Shown: one piece after another, positions 1-12,192 of the stretch | Layout of the letters: every line of letters starts with the position of its first letter | How positions within the stretch are numbered: the stretch's first letter is position 1 | Assembly (NCBI GenBank): GCA_944472155.2 | Contig: OX235279.1 | Coordinates: 49,511,564 to 49,575,563 of the forward strand | Source of the DNA: Trichobilharzia szidati | Taxonomy: Eukaryota; Platyhelminthes; Trematoda; Strigeidida; Schistosomatidae | DNA length: 64,000 bases | Direction of reading: 5' to 3' | The notes under the pieces: model-generated | The model's input: only the letters and a program-made list of their open reading frames with translations | Told to the model about the DNA's origin: nothing | Databases searched by the model: none | Position numbers and translations under genes: made by a program

Positions 1-2456
1 CCCGCACGTTTATGCTTACGACTAAATGGACATTAGAAACTGACGGCAGTGAAACAGTTACGTCCCCAACTAGATCGAGACACTGAGTCCTTATTTAAGG
101 AAGAAATAGCGGGGTTGACGGCAGGACTTCCCCCGAGTTAGGCTGGCACAACATACAGTCAGCTGTAGACACAGCTGTGAAAGCTGTCAATAAGCTAAAA
201 CCTAAAGTTAGTAAAAGCCATTGGATCTCTACCACCTCATCCGAACTGATTGACGCAAGAACACTGATTCCAGAGAGCTCCGATTATGATGAGGAGCGAA
301 AGGTGCTTAAACGAAGACTAACAAAACGTCTTCGCAACGACCGTGAACAGTGGTAGCCGACAAAAGCGAAAGAGATGGAAAAGGCATCGGCGATTGGCAA
401 CACCACACAACTATTCAGGCTTATCAGGGAAACAGGTGGCAAAAGGCAAATGATAAGCGAAACAATCTCGAAGAAAAATGGCACCATTATTAATTCCCAG
501 GATAGACGACTGGAAAGAACACTATGAGGAGCAGTTTAATTGGCCCACAGCCACACTTAACCTGCCGAACATCAAACACCTCCCTGAATGGGATATACAC
601 ACAGTTCCTCCGTCCTTAACTGAGGTTACTAAAGCTGTCACTTACTTGAAGCAAGGCAAAGCAGCGGGACCTGATGGAATGACCCAAGAGGTATTTAAGT
701 ACGGTAGAGACAGTTTACTGTCTGCATTGACTGAGGTTCTAGGCAGCGTCTGGGAATCAGAGGAAGTCCCATCGGGTTGGTGTAAGTCACTGATCATCCC
801 GATATACAAGAAAGGAGACAAGTCTTCTTGTGATAATCACAGGGATTAGCTTGACTAATATAGTAACTAAAATCCTAGGCTCAATAATACTGCGTAGACT
901 AAGTCGTGCTTGGGAGGCACAAACACGAGAAAACCAGGAAGGTTTTAGGCCAGGAAGAGGGTGCATTGATCATATCTTCACCCTTCAATAGATTCTAGAA
1001 CATAGGCATTCCTACCGGCGTCCAACAATCATTATATTTCTTGACCTAAAGGCGGCATTCCATTCTGTCGACCGAGAGGTTCTCTGGCGATGCCTGGCTG
1101 TAAAGGGAATGCCGAGAAAATACATTGCACTGATTAAGGCACTCTACTCTACTCAAACTCATGCAGCCAGGTGAGGGCTTACAGCGAGTTGTCATCTGAA
1201 GTGGTGACGACTAGTGCCGTCCGTCAAGGATGCCCATTATCCCCATTTCTATTCAATTTCATCATAGACGTACTCATGGACTAAACCCTAACTCACTTCA
1301 GAGACTCAGGGATTGACTTGCTACCAGGGAATAATCTCGTTGACTTAGAATATGCAGACGATATAGTCCTTCTAGGTGAGGACGCTGACAAAATGCAGAG
1401 TCTTCTCAACACCTTCAGCTGCAATCTAAGAATGTTTGGCATGCGATTCGCCCCTGTAAAATGTAAGATGATGTTGCAGGATTGGACTACACCGACCCCT
1501 AGATTAGAAGTAGGAAGTGAAGTGGTAGAGCACGTTGACCACTTCAATTATTTGGGAAGTACCATCAGCCCCAACGGGTTGATCTCTGACGAAATCTCAG
1601 TACGAATACAGAGGGCTAGGTTCGCATATGCCAGTTTACGCCGTCTCTGGCCTATACGTGATATCCGACTATCGACCAAAGGGCGGGTGTACTGCTCAAC
1701 AGTCCGCTCCGTCCTCCTTTATGGCTAGCTGTGAGACCTGGCCATTGAGAGCGGAAGACATGAAAAGATTACCTGTCTTCGATCATAGGTGTCTGCGTTC
1801 TATCTCCCGTGTGAAGTGGTATAATAAGGTGAGCAATACTGAGGTTAGGCGTCGAGTTTTAGGTAGGTGGGAGGGGAAATCAGTCGACGAGACTGTGAAA
1901 TTACATCGACTGAGATGGTTAGGACATGTGTTACGCATGCATGCCTAGTCATTGCCTTCCTCGACAATGGGCAATGTTAGCTGATATAGGGTCAGACTGG
2001 AAAAGAGCCAGTAGTGGTCGAACCAAAACATGGCACCAGTCAGTGAAGTCTACAACAGTTAGTCTAAGCCACGTAGGTAGGTGTAGACTTCCTGGTTGGG
2101 GTACTCGGGATGGTAAAAACCAATGGTTGGAAACAATTGGTGACATGGCTCAAAATCGTTCTCAATGGCTGGTGCAGATGCATCCACTCCTTGTGACTTA
2201 TGATTTCCAGTTAAACTGTTTTGTTCTTCGTTATTACTATTCCTTTGTCTCACACCTCTGTTTACGGTCTATATTATGGATTTCTCCTAATTTCTTCTCT
2301 TGCATTATGTGCTACATGGAGTGTGGCGACTTGAACTGCCCCACATATGTGCAAAGTTCTATGTCGAAAAAGAAAGATCCAAAAACATCACCACGATGTA
2401 ATTATCAGACAATTTGGATTGTAAATAAATTAATCTTTTACTATTATATAACACAA
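1..2456 (+). mobile_element. Non-LTR retrotransposon (LINE), 5'-truncated by window edge, decayed
   Basis: Translation of the + strand gives the endonuclease-to-RT linker (about 180-540), an RT domain (about 540-1730) and a C-terminal region with a WLGHVLRMHA motif (about 1900-1950), followed by a 3' region ending in an AATAAA-rich stretch near 2456. RT landmarks are AGPDGMTQEVF, FLDLKAAFHSVDR, RQGCPLSPFLFNF and LEYADDIVLL. Several stops and at least one frameshift make it inactive. The style is RTE-like, but the clade was not tested. A diverged copy of the same family lies on the - strand at 28390-29690. Confidence 0.8.
478..1950 (+). pseudogene. Reverse transcriptase remnant of the LINE at the window start
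   Basis: The RT reading frame stays mostly in frame 1 from 478 to 1728. It is broken by a frameshift near the stop at 847-849, an in-frame TAG near 989, a frameshift near 1173 and a TAA near 1282. The catalytic YADD box is at about 1348-1365, and the fingers region carries AAGPDGM. After 1728 the frame shifts and continues with the CETWPLRAEDMKRL region to about 1950. No working polymerase can come from this copy. Confidence 0.75.
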
Positions 2457-4735
2457 ATAAAGTGACTGGAATTACCGAATCCGATCCAGAGCTAGACGTT
2501 CTCGAACTAACAGTAGATAGACATACATTGTTCTTTGGGAGTATAAGTCTTAATGAGTTGTTTGAATTCATTCTGTAATTGAAAAATCATGTGAAAATAT
2601 TGACAACTTATTTCTGGTCACCACTTGTAACTAGTTAATATCGTACACTTAAGTGATCAATTTCCATAAAAAACGTACGGCAATAAAAAATGCATCGTTT
2701 CTTCAACAAATTTGAAATATCCAAACTTAAAACGTTTACACCTAAAAAGTAGTGAAAATTCTCACTACCAAAGTAGGGATACAGTTCGCAGAAATGATGA
2801 TTACAGAGATGCAATTAGCAACGAAATAACTTACCCAGTAGTGTACTAGATGGTCTCGGTAACCCTATTTCTTAGCGAGAAATTTCGTATTCACAGCTTA
2901 CACAAAGAATACATTACTAAGTTTCATGATGCCCGCCGACCATGTTGACAGATTCTCGATTTATTATAGTAACTGTCGTCTTAAACATTGTCATCACTGA
3001 ACAGAACCTCCTGTCGTGTAGACCAATAGGAAACATTCTTGAGACTTCTTGTCAATGATATACGATAAAGACTAAATAACCGTCATGTTCGACAATACGC
3101 CAAATTTCTGCAATTGTACTATACGATTACTGATTAGTTAACCATGGTTAAATAATTTCCTTTCCTATCTTCACAAATAAAATATAGGCTCATTGTATAA
3201 GTGAGCAGAGATTGCTCCGTAGGTGAACACCATCATTGTGTCATTCTTAAAACCAAGTTGAGTGCCAAATTTCCTTAGATATTCCTGGTGAAAACAATAT
3301 TGACACGATGTACTTGGTCAGAATTATTAAGAAATCTACAGGTGAACGGCAGTAATATTCAACAAGTGTTTTTAGCAGATGCACAAAAACGAAGACAAAA
3401 TTGTGAGAACTCTGTTATGAGAAAACGGTGGAGTGTGATAATTGCATTTGAACTATATTGAAAGCAATCAGGAGCTAAATATTAGTAAGGCGTATTAATA
3501 TCTACATTTGTATACCTGGTTTCCGATAGGCTGAATAAGAACCCAAAAATCTCTAGAATCTGAAGAAATTCGAGTCATTTGGAAACTTGGACATCCCACT
3601 AGTACGTACAAAACAAGTGGCACGGTGCTCAATATACTTCTCCGAATTGAGCATACAATATCAATAACTGGACTGCGGACCCAAACCATTTTAAGTATAG
3701 TGATTTGAACAGACAAGTTGTGTCGTAACCTTCAGATTATGACTATTGTTCATAACATAAGGTGTGAACTTTTCTGTGGTTATTAGAGTTGTCTATGGTC
3801 AAGGTATACAAAGACTTACGAATTCTTGTCAATCATAACTTTAAGGCTTACATAATTTAGTGAAGATGTGGCTTAAGCATTCCTAACACTCTGAACGCTT
3901 CCAATGGTTTTTAAATGTAACAATAAACAATATAAATAATTTTAAGACCTCATCTTGGATACTGTAAACACGGACTTAATCCATGTTTCAAGGAGGCATG
4001 CATGTGTAATTCCTAGCCACCTTATTGGTTGATTCACGGTCAATTGATTTTGGTGTTTATTCTTTAATGTTGCCAATTACAGTGAAGTCGCACGATTTCA
4101 ATGAAATATCATGGTGATTCTTAACTGAGAAACATTGTTTGTTGTTGTATTATTCGAGAGGTCCAAAGTTATTTGACTGGATTAATCCAAATGTTAGTCC
4201 AATTGGTTCTCGACTTTTATGCACCTGGATGACTTCCCAGCTGACACCGACTTCGGGCGCACAGAGAAAAATTAAGGGCAGGCTGCAGGTAACAGTTGCG
4301 CTTTCTGCAATGTGCCCGAAGATTTCACTCCAAAATCCCTGCAGTATGCTCGTAAAAATTCTAGCTAGGTTCTTAAGATTAACTTCGTGAAATATGATCC
4401 TTCTCTATATTATGAACACCAGAAACAACTAATAAAATTCTAAGAGAATTAGGCACGCGAAATAAAGGAAAAATATAAGACAATTCACCTATTCTCGTGA
4501 TACAATAGGTACATCTTGTTACCTGCAACTTTAAAGACAGCCTGCTTAAGGTCGTAATTTCGTGTGCCCGCGAGTGAGATAAACAAGTGATTTACTCGCT
4601 TATGATTGGTCTGTTTGATATTACCTTTAAGGTAGCAGTAGCGGTATTTCCAAACGTTATTCGATGTTTTGTTGTTGTAATGAGACAACAACTTGTATAA
4701 TACCACTAAATAAGTTTTCTTTTCTTCTTTTGCAG
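2457..4735. other. AT-rich sequence with no recognised gene
   Basis: Only short open frames (under 85 codons, for example 4139-4390 + and 3495-3716 -) without recognisable motifs. It could be intron sequence of a gene ending at 4809, if the exon proposed there is real. Confidence 0.4.
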
Positions 4736-4809
4736 AAACGAATGCCAGTATAAACTCATTGGAGCAAGAAGAGGAGCGTTTGGCCAGCCTTGCTGTAACG
4801 GATGATTAG
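4736..4809 (+). CDS. Possible terminal coding exon of an unidentified upstream gene
   Basis: A strong 3' splice-site context (TTTTCTTTTCTTCTTTTGCAG, ending at 4735) is followed by an open stretch ending in TAG at 4807-4809. In the phase that skips two bases it encodes a short acidic tail, TNASINSLEQEEERLASL followed by AVTDD. The pyrimidine tract, acidic composition and clean stop look like a real last exon. No matching upstream exon was found in 1-4735, and the family is not recognised. Other phases hit stops after a few codons or read a cysteine-rich peptide. Chance is possible. Confidence 0.3.
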
Positions 4810-5079
4810 TTAACTTGTACCCGCACTTTTTAAACCTTGCTTACTCACAATATACATTTTAACGGCACTCTGCGTTCTTCCTTCTCTGTCTGTGACTGTG
4901 CGTGATCTTCTGTTACATTGTTTCTACTTTGTAGGATGATTTTAATTGTTCGGTAGGATAACTGCCCAAGCTTACAACAATTCTAAACTTATTCTAACCT
5001 ATGCGTCGATAATGCCTTTTTATGGTAAATGAAAATTTTTTCTACCCACTATGTTCTGAAATAACACTGGTCGTGCTTA

Positions 5080-5480
5080 AAAAGAGAGCTGGGTGCTGAA
5101 TTAATGCGACAAAATCTTAAAAAAAGATCAGCATCTGAAATAGTGCCTTCAATGCTGAAAATAAGCACTGCATGCCTAAATATGTGCTTAGAAGGCTAGA
5201 ATTAAGCTGAAAAATTTGCCACTATGTGCTGAATTAGGTCTTTTCGTTCTGAAGTAATGCTAGTCAGTTCTGAATATGTGCTGAGAAGGCTAGAATTAAG
5301 CTGAAAAAATTGCCACTATGTGCTGAATTAGGTCTTTTCGTTCTGAAGTAATGCTAGTCAGTGCTTAATATGTCCTGTAAGGGCTGGAACAACGCTGATA
5401 AGCAAGCCCAGTATGTTCTGATCTACTCCTAAAAATGCCTAGAAAAAGAACACGGTGCTGAATTAGTTCTAGTCATGCTG
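5080..5480. repeat. Degenerate TGCTGAA-type tandem repeat with a 95-bp duplication
   Basis: The short motif (T)GCTGAA(T/A) recurs many times at irregular spacing. Within it, a block of about 95 bp beginning near 5181 (AAGGCTAGAATTAAGC core) is repeated almost exactly starting near 5276. No coding potential was seen. Confidence 0.7.
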
Positions 5481-5644
5481 AAAACCAGCACTGAGTTCTA
5501 GTCTGTGCCATTAAACAAACCATTTCAGAACAGATCTAGAGTTTACTCACTATAGGATGCAAGAATTATTTCAGAATTACTGAGATTTAATTCAGCATTA
5601 TTGTAAGCTTGGGTGGTAATTCACCCAGCCAGCAATTTTTTTGG

Positions 5645-5812
5645 TGCAGACCTAGGGCGCATTGCAGATTTTTTGGGGCACTTCGGGCGCATTGCAGACT
5701 TTTTGGGGCAGACTTCGGGCGCACTGCAGACTTTTTGGGGCAGACTTAGGGCACATTTCCGATTCCGACTTTAACTTAGGGCGCATTGCAGACTTTTTGG
5801 GGCAGTCTTCGG
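5645..5812. repeat. 32-bp minisatellite (GGGCGCATTGCAGACTTTTT-type unit)
   Basis: Four recognisable units of 30-32 bp built on GGGCGCATTGCAGAC followed by TTTTTGGGGCAGACTTC. A diverged unit (GGGCACATTTCCGATTCC) sits between the third and last clean copies. The array is GC-rich compared with its surroundings. Confidence 0.8.
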
Positions 5813-5829
5813 GGCGAATACTCAAGAAC

Positions 5830-8149
5830 GGCAATGCGCCCAAAGTTTTTTTTCCCCGAAGAAATGCTAGGTGGGCATATAGTCAGGGTAGAGAAAATTA
5901 ATGCAGTTGCACATGTTTTCAAAGCAGCAATATGCTATTGCAATACCGTCATCTAGTTCATACTAAATGTCATATATATACCAGTCTGGGTAAGTTCATG
6001 TAGGCCTCAAATATATTTGTAAAATATGTATTTAGGCATAGTACTAGGTGGTTACGTGACTGCAATCACATTGTCATGGAATCACAACCAACACCATCGG
6101 GGGACTTGGACACGCAGATGCTCATACAAGGAATAGTATGTCAAATCAAAAACCTTCAACAGACGCACCCGAGGATATGTAGGAGTGTGTTTCTTCACAT
6201 ATACTATTATGTATATGAAGCAGATGCACAGGAGGATGATCAGGCATCTACATCGTCATGCTCGGACAGATATATGTACACATTTTTAAAGATAACTGTA
6301 AATAAATTCTCCTATGACAACTTCTATTTCTTATTGATTCTAAGTTACGGAAAATGTTGCTGAAACGGTTAAACGAATAGATAATAACGTATTAGGTTCT
6401 GTCTTGAACCGTAGGCATTCCTTTCTTATTATTACAATAACTGTAGTTGCATTGAGTTACATATATAGTATAGGTACATTCTTCCCTTCATGGTACATTA
6501 TGACGAGTGGAAATCACAAGCACATTATCTCAGGTAAATTTACTTTCACTTCGTGACTATGAATCCCAAGTCAGTTGATAGGTTCTACTAAGACGATAGA
6601 TAACTCTAAACGCTTATAATCTCAATGTTTTCTTTTGCATGTGGACACAGTAACTTCATTACAGTACGACATAGTCTTTTTATCAATATACCTCTCCGAA
6701 TATCTAATTTACTTAGCATTTCTAAGATCACGTCATATACTCCGTACCTCACAACTTACGCAAAGGCTATAATTCACTCTTATCAAGTAGAATATACAAG
6801 GAATATATTTATTAATGAATAAACATGTAATACGAAATCAATGACCCTGAAGAAACCTTTTTCTTCAGCACCTAACTCTATAAAATCCCTGAAAGTAGCT
6901 ATTATCTGTAAAAGAACATAAGAATTCTAAAGATGTAGACATTGTTACCACTATAAATGCGATATTTAACTACTTAAAATGTTTAAAAAAACAAATAAAT
7001 AATGAGTTAAATTGTATATACTTACTTCAGTCTATATTTTTCAAGCAGACGAAAATGGATATTGTATCTGCCTGTAAACATCAAGTCTATACCATAAAAT
7101 AAGTAAATACTATGCGTATATAATTCCCCAGTATTTCTGTAGATTCCCCTTAAAGAAATACATGTGGAGGAGCTTTAACACCATCAGCAAAAGTACAAAA
7201 CAAAGTAAGTAAAAATAGCTAACAAAATGAACTTGCCTACCTCATCATATCGATGTTTAATCCTTTGAACTGTACAAAAAATCACTAAAAGTCGTTATAG
7301 TGTGTCTTTAAGTAATTCGGCATTTTCTTAACGCAACAGTACGTATTTCAAATATTTGTAAACTGGCCACAAATCACGACCGGCTAAGGACACCATCATA
7401 TGCTATTTATGTTAAAACGACTATTCCATCGACTTTTAGCAAGTGTGTAAAACAACGAATAATTTTGAGGGTTTTTTAAATAAATATAGTCTATGGACGT
7501 CAGATGATCAAATTACCTACAGCCACATATAGGCTGTCTTTATCCTCACCCTTCGTATGCAATTGAAATTCTTAGTCTTCGGTAGACTTCTATGTAGTTC
7601 CCCCTGCCATTCGGCGGCCAAGTTAAACTTTTACTACCACTAACTACCAGAGGAATGCAACCGCACCAATGGCCTAGAAACGCTCATTGAGCACGTTACT
7701 GAAACTTGGCAAATAATTTTGTCAATATTAATAAAATATGCTGGCAACAGTGAAGAATAGACACCAAAGTCAAATGGCGTTGAATCAACCAATAAGATGC
7801 CTAGGCGTTACACATGAATGTTGTTCATAATCTTCGTTGCAAGTTTCACCCAGATGTTTCTTATATGCTAAGATGCACGTAGTTAACTAAATTATGGATA
7901 AGATTATATTTTGTTTAATCACACAGTGTTGTACAGTAATATTAAGTGATGACGTTTCGAGCACAAATTATCGCTCATAATCATATCAAGTCACTCACAC
8001 AAATTTTCGGCTCATTTAAATACTTATATCCACGTGGTTACTAATAATTAAAAGTAACTTATGTTGCCGGTATTCATATGTAAATATGATGAAAACCGTT
8101 TTCTTGAATGCTTATGCACATTTATAATAAGGAGACGAAGCATGGTTGA
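5830..8149. other. No recognised gene; contains half of a dispersed hairpin repeat
   Basis: AT-rich sequence. A 96-codon open frame at 6076-6363 (+) has no recognisable motif. At 7913-7985 there is a stretch alike in order and sequence to the left half of the hairpin at 47780-47847 (shared core CGTTTCGAGCACAA). Confidence 0.4.
7913..7985 (+). repeat. Dispersed repeat with CGTTTCGAGCACAA core
   Basis: About 70 bp matching 47775-47847: ACAGTGTT, then TAATATT, then ACGTTTCGAGCACAA, then GCTCATAATC. At 47.8 kb this unit is joined to its own reverse complement; here only one arm exists. Confidence 0.6.
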
Positions 8150-9905
8150 ATAGTATTATTATTATTCTCTTGGGCTCCGTGTTGAACATAGGGCTTCAAC
8201 AACATGTCTTCATTCTGTTATATTCTCTGCTGTTCTGTTAAGCTGGGCCCACGATTGGCCATAATCTCTCATTTCCTCCTTGACACACGATCTTTTCCAT
8301 GACACCCTCGCACCGGCCACCCACTCGTCGCTTCTTATTGGGATTTTACACGAACGGTGGCCTGCATTCTGCGCAATGTCATTCCACGGCCTCCTCAATG
8401 TATGCCCTATCCATCTCCATTTTCTCCTACATATTTGTTGAGCGATCGGCCTTTGGTTGGTTTGTTCCCAAAGTTTCTTGTTGCTTGTTCTTTCTGGACC
8501 GCCATTTCATCTTCAACATAGAGTGAAGGCAGCCGTCGGAAACGCTTTTCGTGATACGCACTGCAAGTTTATGACCCATATATAAAGACTGACCTGACAT
8601 CTGTATTAAAGATCCGAATCTCGTTCTTTATGCAGAGGAGGAGTGCAGAAGGCTCACAAACATATTTCTGGTTGATAAAGGCGCATCGCAACTTTCCAAT
8701 TCTGGTTGGTTTTGACATCATCCGTTTCGCCTGTAGTTGCAGCGATGCTTTCTAGATAAGTGACCTCTGCTGAATCTCTCCCGTTGATGCTGATTGGTAC
8801 TGGTTGTTGTTGTTGCGGTTCGTTGGTTAACTTCATCACCTCCGTCTTCTCTGTGTTCACCTGGAGTCTTGTCCTCGCTGCTTCTTCAGCCTGCATATTT
8901 CTTTTTCGCCTGCGAGTCTTCGAGTTTGTGTGACATTAGACACATATCATCTGCGAAATCCAGATATTCTGTAGTTTTCTTATCGGTGGTCCAGCGTATT
9001 CCTGACTCCCAACTCCTCACTCACAGTCTGACGCACAATTAGGAATATCATCGGTGATAACAGGACACCTTGTCTTGCCCCTGTATTCACTTCAAAAGTT
9101 CCTCCAAGTTTTCCCTTGTGGATCACGTGCCACTATCATACAGCTCTGGGTGAATGAGGTTGACAAAGACCCGAGATACGCCGTAGTGCCGAAGTAGTTT
9201 CCGGATTACTTCCCGGTCAACACTGGCTATCGAAGGTCTTTCGGAAGCCGATTAAGTTGAGGTAGGAAGAGGGTTGACTGCCATTCTATACCTTATTCTG
9301 TGAATACGATGCGTAAAGTGGTAATTTGTCAGCACATGATTTGCTCCTCCTGAATTCAGCCAGCTTGTTCCGGTTGGGCTGACAGAGTTCTGCACTATTC
9401 CACGCCATTTCTTGCAGAGTGAGGCCTAAGTCTCCCTTCTTTGGTAGATTGACAAAGTAGCCTTTCTTCCAATCAGTAAGCACTTCTCCTTCTTTCCAAG
9501 CCTTTAGCAATAATGGCGTGAGCACATTTGCCACAGTCTCTGGGTCCGTTTTCAGTACTTCGGGGTGAGGGAATTCCATCTAGTCCTGCTCCCTTCCCGA
9601 CTGAACTTCAGTAGCTTGATTGCATTTAGGATTTCCCCCTTCGATGGAGGGTTGGTGTCTACTAACAAGCAGTTCCGTGCGTGCTGTTGGTGGTATTTCT
9701 GGCCGAGTTGCAGGTGATAGTCGATTCAAGAATCCTTTGAAGTGATCAGCCCATTGATTTATTTGTTTCTCCTCCTTGGTAATCAGGTTCTCTTGAGCAT
9801 CTTTTATTGGTTTCATCATCTGGGTTGATCCCTTCTTGGATAGAGACCTGGTTTTCTGATATAATGATTTGAGAACTCTTTTACCTGCGGACTGCCTGTC
9901 TGATT
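8150..9905 (-). mobile_element. RTE-like LINE fragment, heavily decayed
   Basis: On the - strand, pieces resemble the better-preserved element at 20728-23547 in order: ADHFKGFLNR (9580-9819 frame), DPETVANVLTPLL and KEGEVLTDWKKGYF (9286-9579 frame), then RTRLQVNTEKTEVM (8654-8896 frame). The 3' end at about 8150-8165 is an ATT-rich tail. Frameshifts and stops separate all the pieces, and the YADD box is not intact. Confidence 0.75.
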
Positions 9906-11792
9906 AGCTAAGTTTCCACTGAGCTGTTACATGCCATTCAGTAATTCATAAACAGTTCTGTATGGATTATTTCTGACAGTGAATGCGCTCAATTACTTCT
10001 TTTGTCTTTCCGTTTTGATAGGAGAGAACCCAATGGAACGGAGATGTGCTTCTGAAACTGTGTGTTCCTCTTGGAAATCAAGAAACGAATAATAATATTA
10101 ACAGCAATATCGGAAAATAAGATGTCCCCATTAATGTTTGTTGTTATTTCCTAGGAAACTGTCGTGATGCATACCACCAGTCCTATGAAAATGAAGCCTT
10201 CATACCAAGTTTCTCCATGAGTGGGAAAATTATTTGCGAACGATGGCTCACGTTCTCCGACCGGTGAGCATTGTTAATAACATGATGCAGCGCATACTAC
10301 CATCTGAATTACTAGAGTTTTGATCCTAAATATTCTGCCATCCAAAATAAAAAAACGATACATGCTTGCTCACCTTACAGTATGCGAAATTATGTAACAA
10401 GATGTCCAAATTAAAAACTAAGCCGTAATTCTTTCGATGTAGAATAGCTTAACTATTTTTCACACAACCAAAGGGATCATACAGATTTTTTTAATTAAAA
10501 AATGTGAATACATATGACGATGAAATTTCGGCTTGTTTGGACCTAGTTAATTTGTTTCGTCTCTGATGTAGTCCGGATGTCGTGTTATTCGTAAGCTGGC
10601 AGATACGTTTTCAGGATTTGATCAGTTCTGCTCTATCTGCCGGAAACACTATACTTAAACGTCGAAGACATTAATACACTAACAGTTCTTTATTATAGGT
10701 TACACCGTATAATCTCTTGTTTAAAAGCGAAATATTCAGCTATACCGAGGTTTGATGTGGATAGTCAGATGAGCAGTGAAACGGAACGAATTAGTTTTGG
10801 AGAGTAACATGTTTCTCTCAAGCCATGGATCCTCTTAGCCACATTACTGACTGACTGTCTTGCAAGAAAAAAAAGAGAAAATTCAGTGTGTATGGTAAAA
10901 AGTCGTGCGTCATTGAACCGAACAAGTGATCATCAAAACATTAATAGTAACATGGAGAAAGGACAACGCTTTCCCAGTCATCCTTTTTTAGTCTTGTTCA
11001 TTTTGATTTAATTCGTCTGTCAGCCACTGTCTAAACTAGGATATATATATGTAGATACATGGATAGTTAAATTAGTCACTTGACACCAACCGGTTGGTGG
11101 TGTTAAGCTTGGAGTCTGAGTTCAACCACTCCGTTCTGTGAAAAGCCACCAGGTATATTGGAACTGATGGTCTAGTGTTTGAGAAGACATGTGGTAGATA
11201 GTGTGACTGTGTTCAGTATTTTGTAATCCTATGTCGGTTCTACAAAAGGCTAGAGAAAACTGTTTGATGTGATCAGATGATTGTTATAGCTGAATTGTTA
11301 GAGAGTAGAGATTTTGTTTGACCCGATATCTAGGTAGTGCAGTTTCCCGTCATATAACTGCATAACTGCTGCATATATCTCGACCTCTAAATGTTGTTCA
11401 GTAATAAATGCTGTTTATCTCTATCAGATAACAGACGAAATGCAGTTCATCCTACACTGATTGTTTTTGTTTTGTTGCCAAGTGTAACTGAATAAAATAG
11501 ACGTGAACAGAAGTGTATGACAAATATCAATGGTGGAATTTGATGAAGGAGTCTAGCTTTCCAGTGTTGATTTCTCACGAGAAGAAAAGAGAGAGAGAGG
11601 GGAGGAAGTCCCTTTAATTTTTGATGTGTATTTGACGGGTTCTTGTGTGCATACATTTGCGTAAAAACACTTTCCATACGCGCTTATTGCCCTTTGATCT
11701 TTTTGCCTCTATCTCGATGACATCGGTTAAGTAGAGAAAGGAATCTGAACGGGAGAGAGGTCTAACAGTAGTTAAGTCGGTGAATGTAATGT
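9906..11792. other. No recognised feature up to the LTR array
   Basis: AT-rich sequence without long open frames. A purine-rich GAGAGAGAG run near 11590 and a short TATATATA tract near 11041 are the only local peculiarities. Confidence 0.4.
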
Positions 11793-11797
11793 AATAG

Positions 11798-12159
11798 TGT
11801 TATGTATGTGAATATGAGGACCTTGTAGACTACGAGCGAATCTAACTAATGCGCTGGCTAATCTGTCCTAATCGCACGTCACAACAACAACAATAATACC
11901 GCCGGGCACGCAAGACAAATAAAAGAGAAGACTGGACGTTGATATGAGAGCTTTTACTGTCTCAAACAACAGTCAAAAGTGTTAAACAACAACTCCGTAT
12001 TTATACAATTAGAAAAATCAATGTCACATTTTAAAAATATTAACGACCTTGGGGAATTCAGTAATTTAAATCAATAATCACGCAGATGCGTGAAATCAAT
12101 GATTATGCTAGTGTATGAAATAAATAATGAATATTGATGATTCCCCTGCGTATATATTA
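11798..12159 (-). repeat. LTR 1 (3'-most in element sense)
   Basis: 362 bp, beginning TGTTATGTATGTG and ending GCGTATATATTA on +. It has private variants (AAAAGTG, TTGATGATTCC) and shares the short ACAACAACAA form with LTR 4. On the inner side it is followed by the pyrimidine run CCTCCCCCTTTT at 12160-12171, the complement of a polypurine tract. Confidence 0.88.
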
Positions 12160-12171
12160 CCTCCCCCTTTT
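12160..12171 (-). other. Polypurine tract (copy 1; equivalents at 14959 and 17758)
   Basis: AAAAGGGGGAGG on the - strand lies directly against the LTR edge, where plus-strand DNA priming is expected. The same tract is at 14959-14970 and 17758-17769. Confidence 0.8.
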
Positions 12172-12192
12172 AAAAAGAATCTTGCAATCAGT

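Noticed and set aside
6076..6363. 95-codon open frame starting MESQPTPSGDLDTQ
   Set aside because: The first half looks somewhat protein-like, but the second half is AT-driven (YMYTF, NFYFLLIL). No splice partner or known motif was found.
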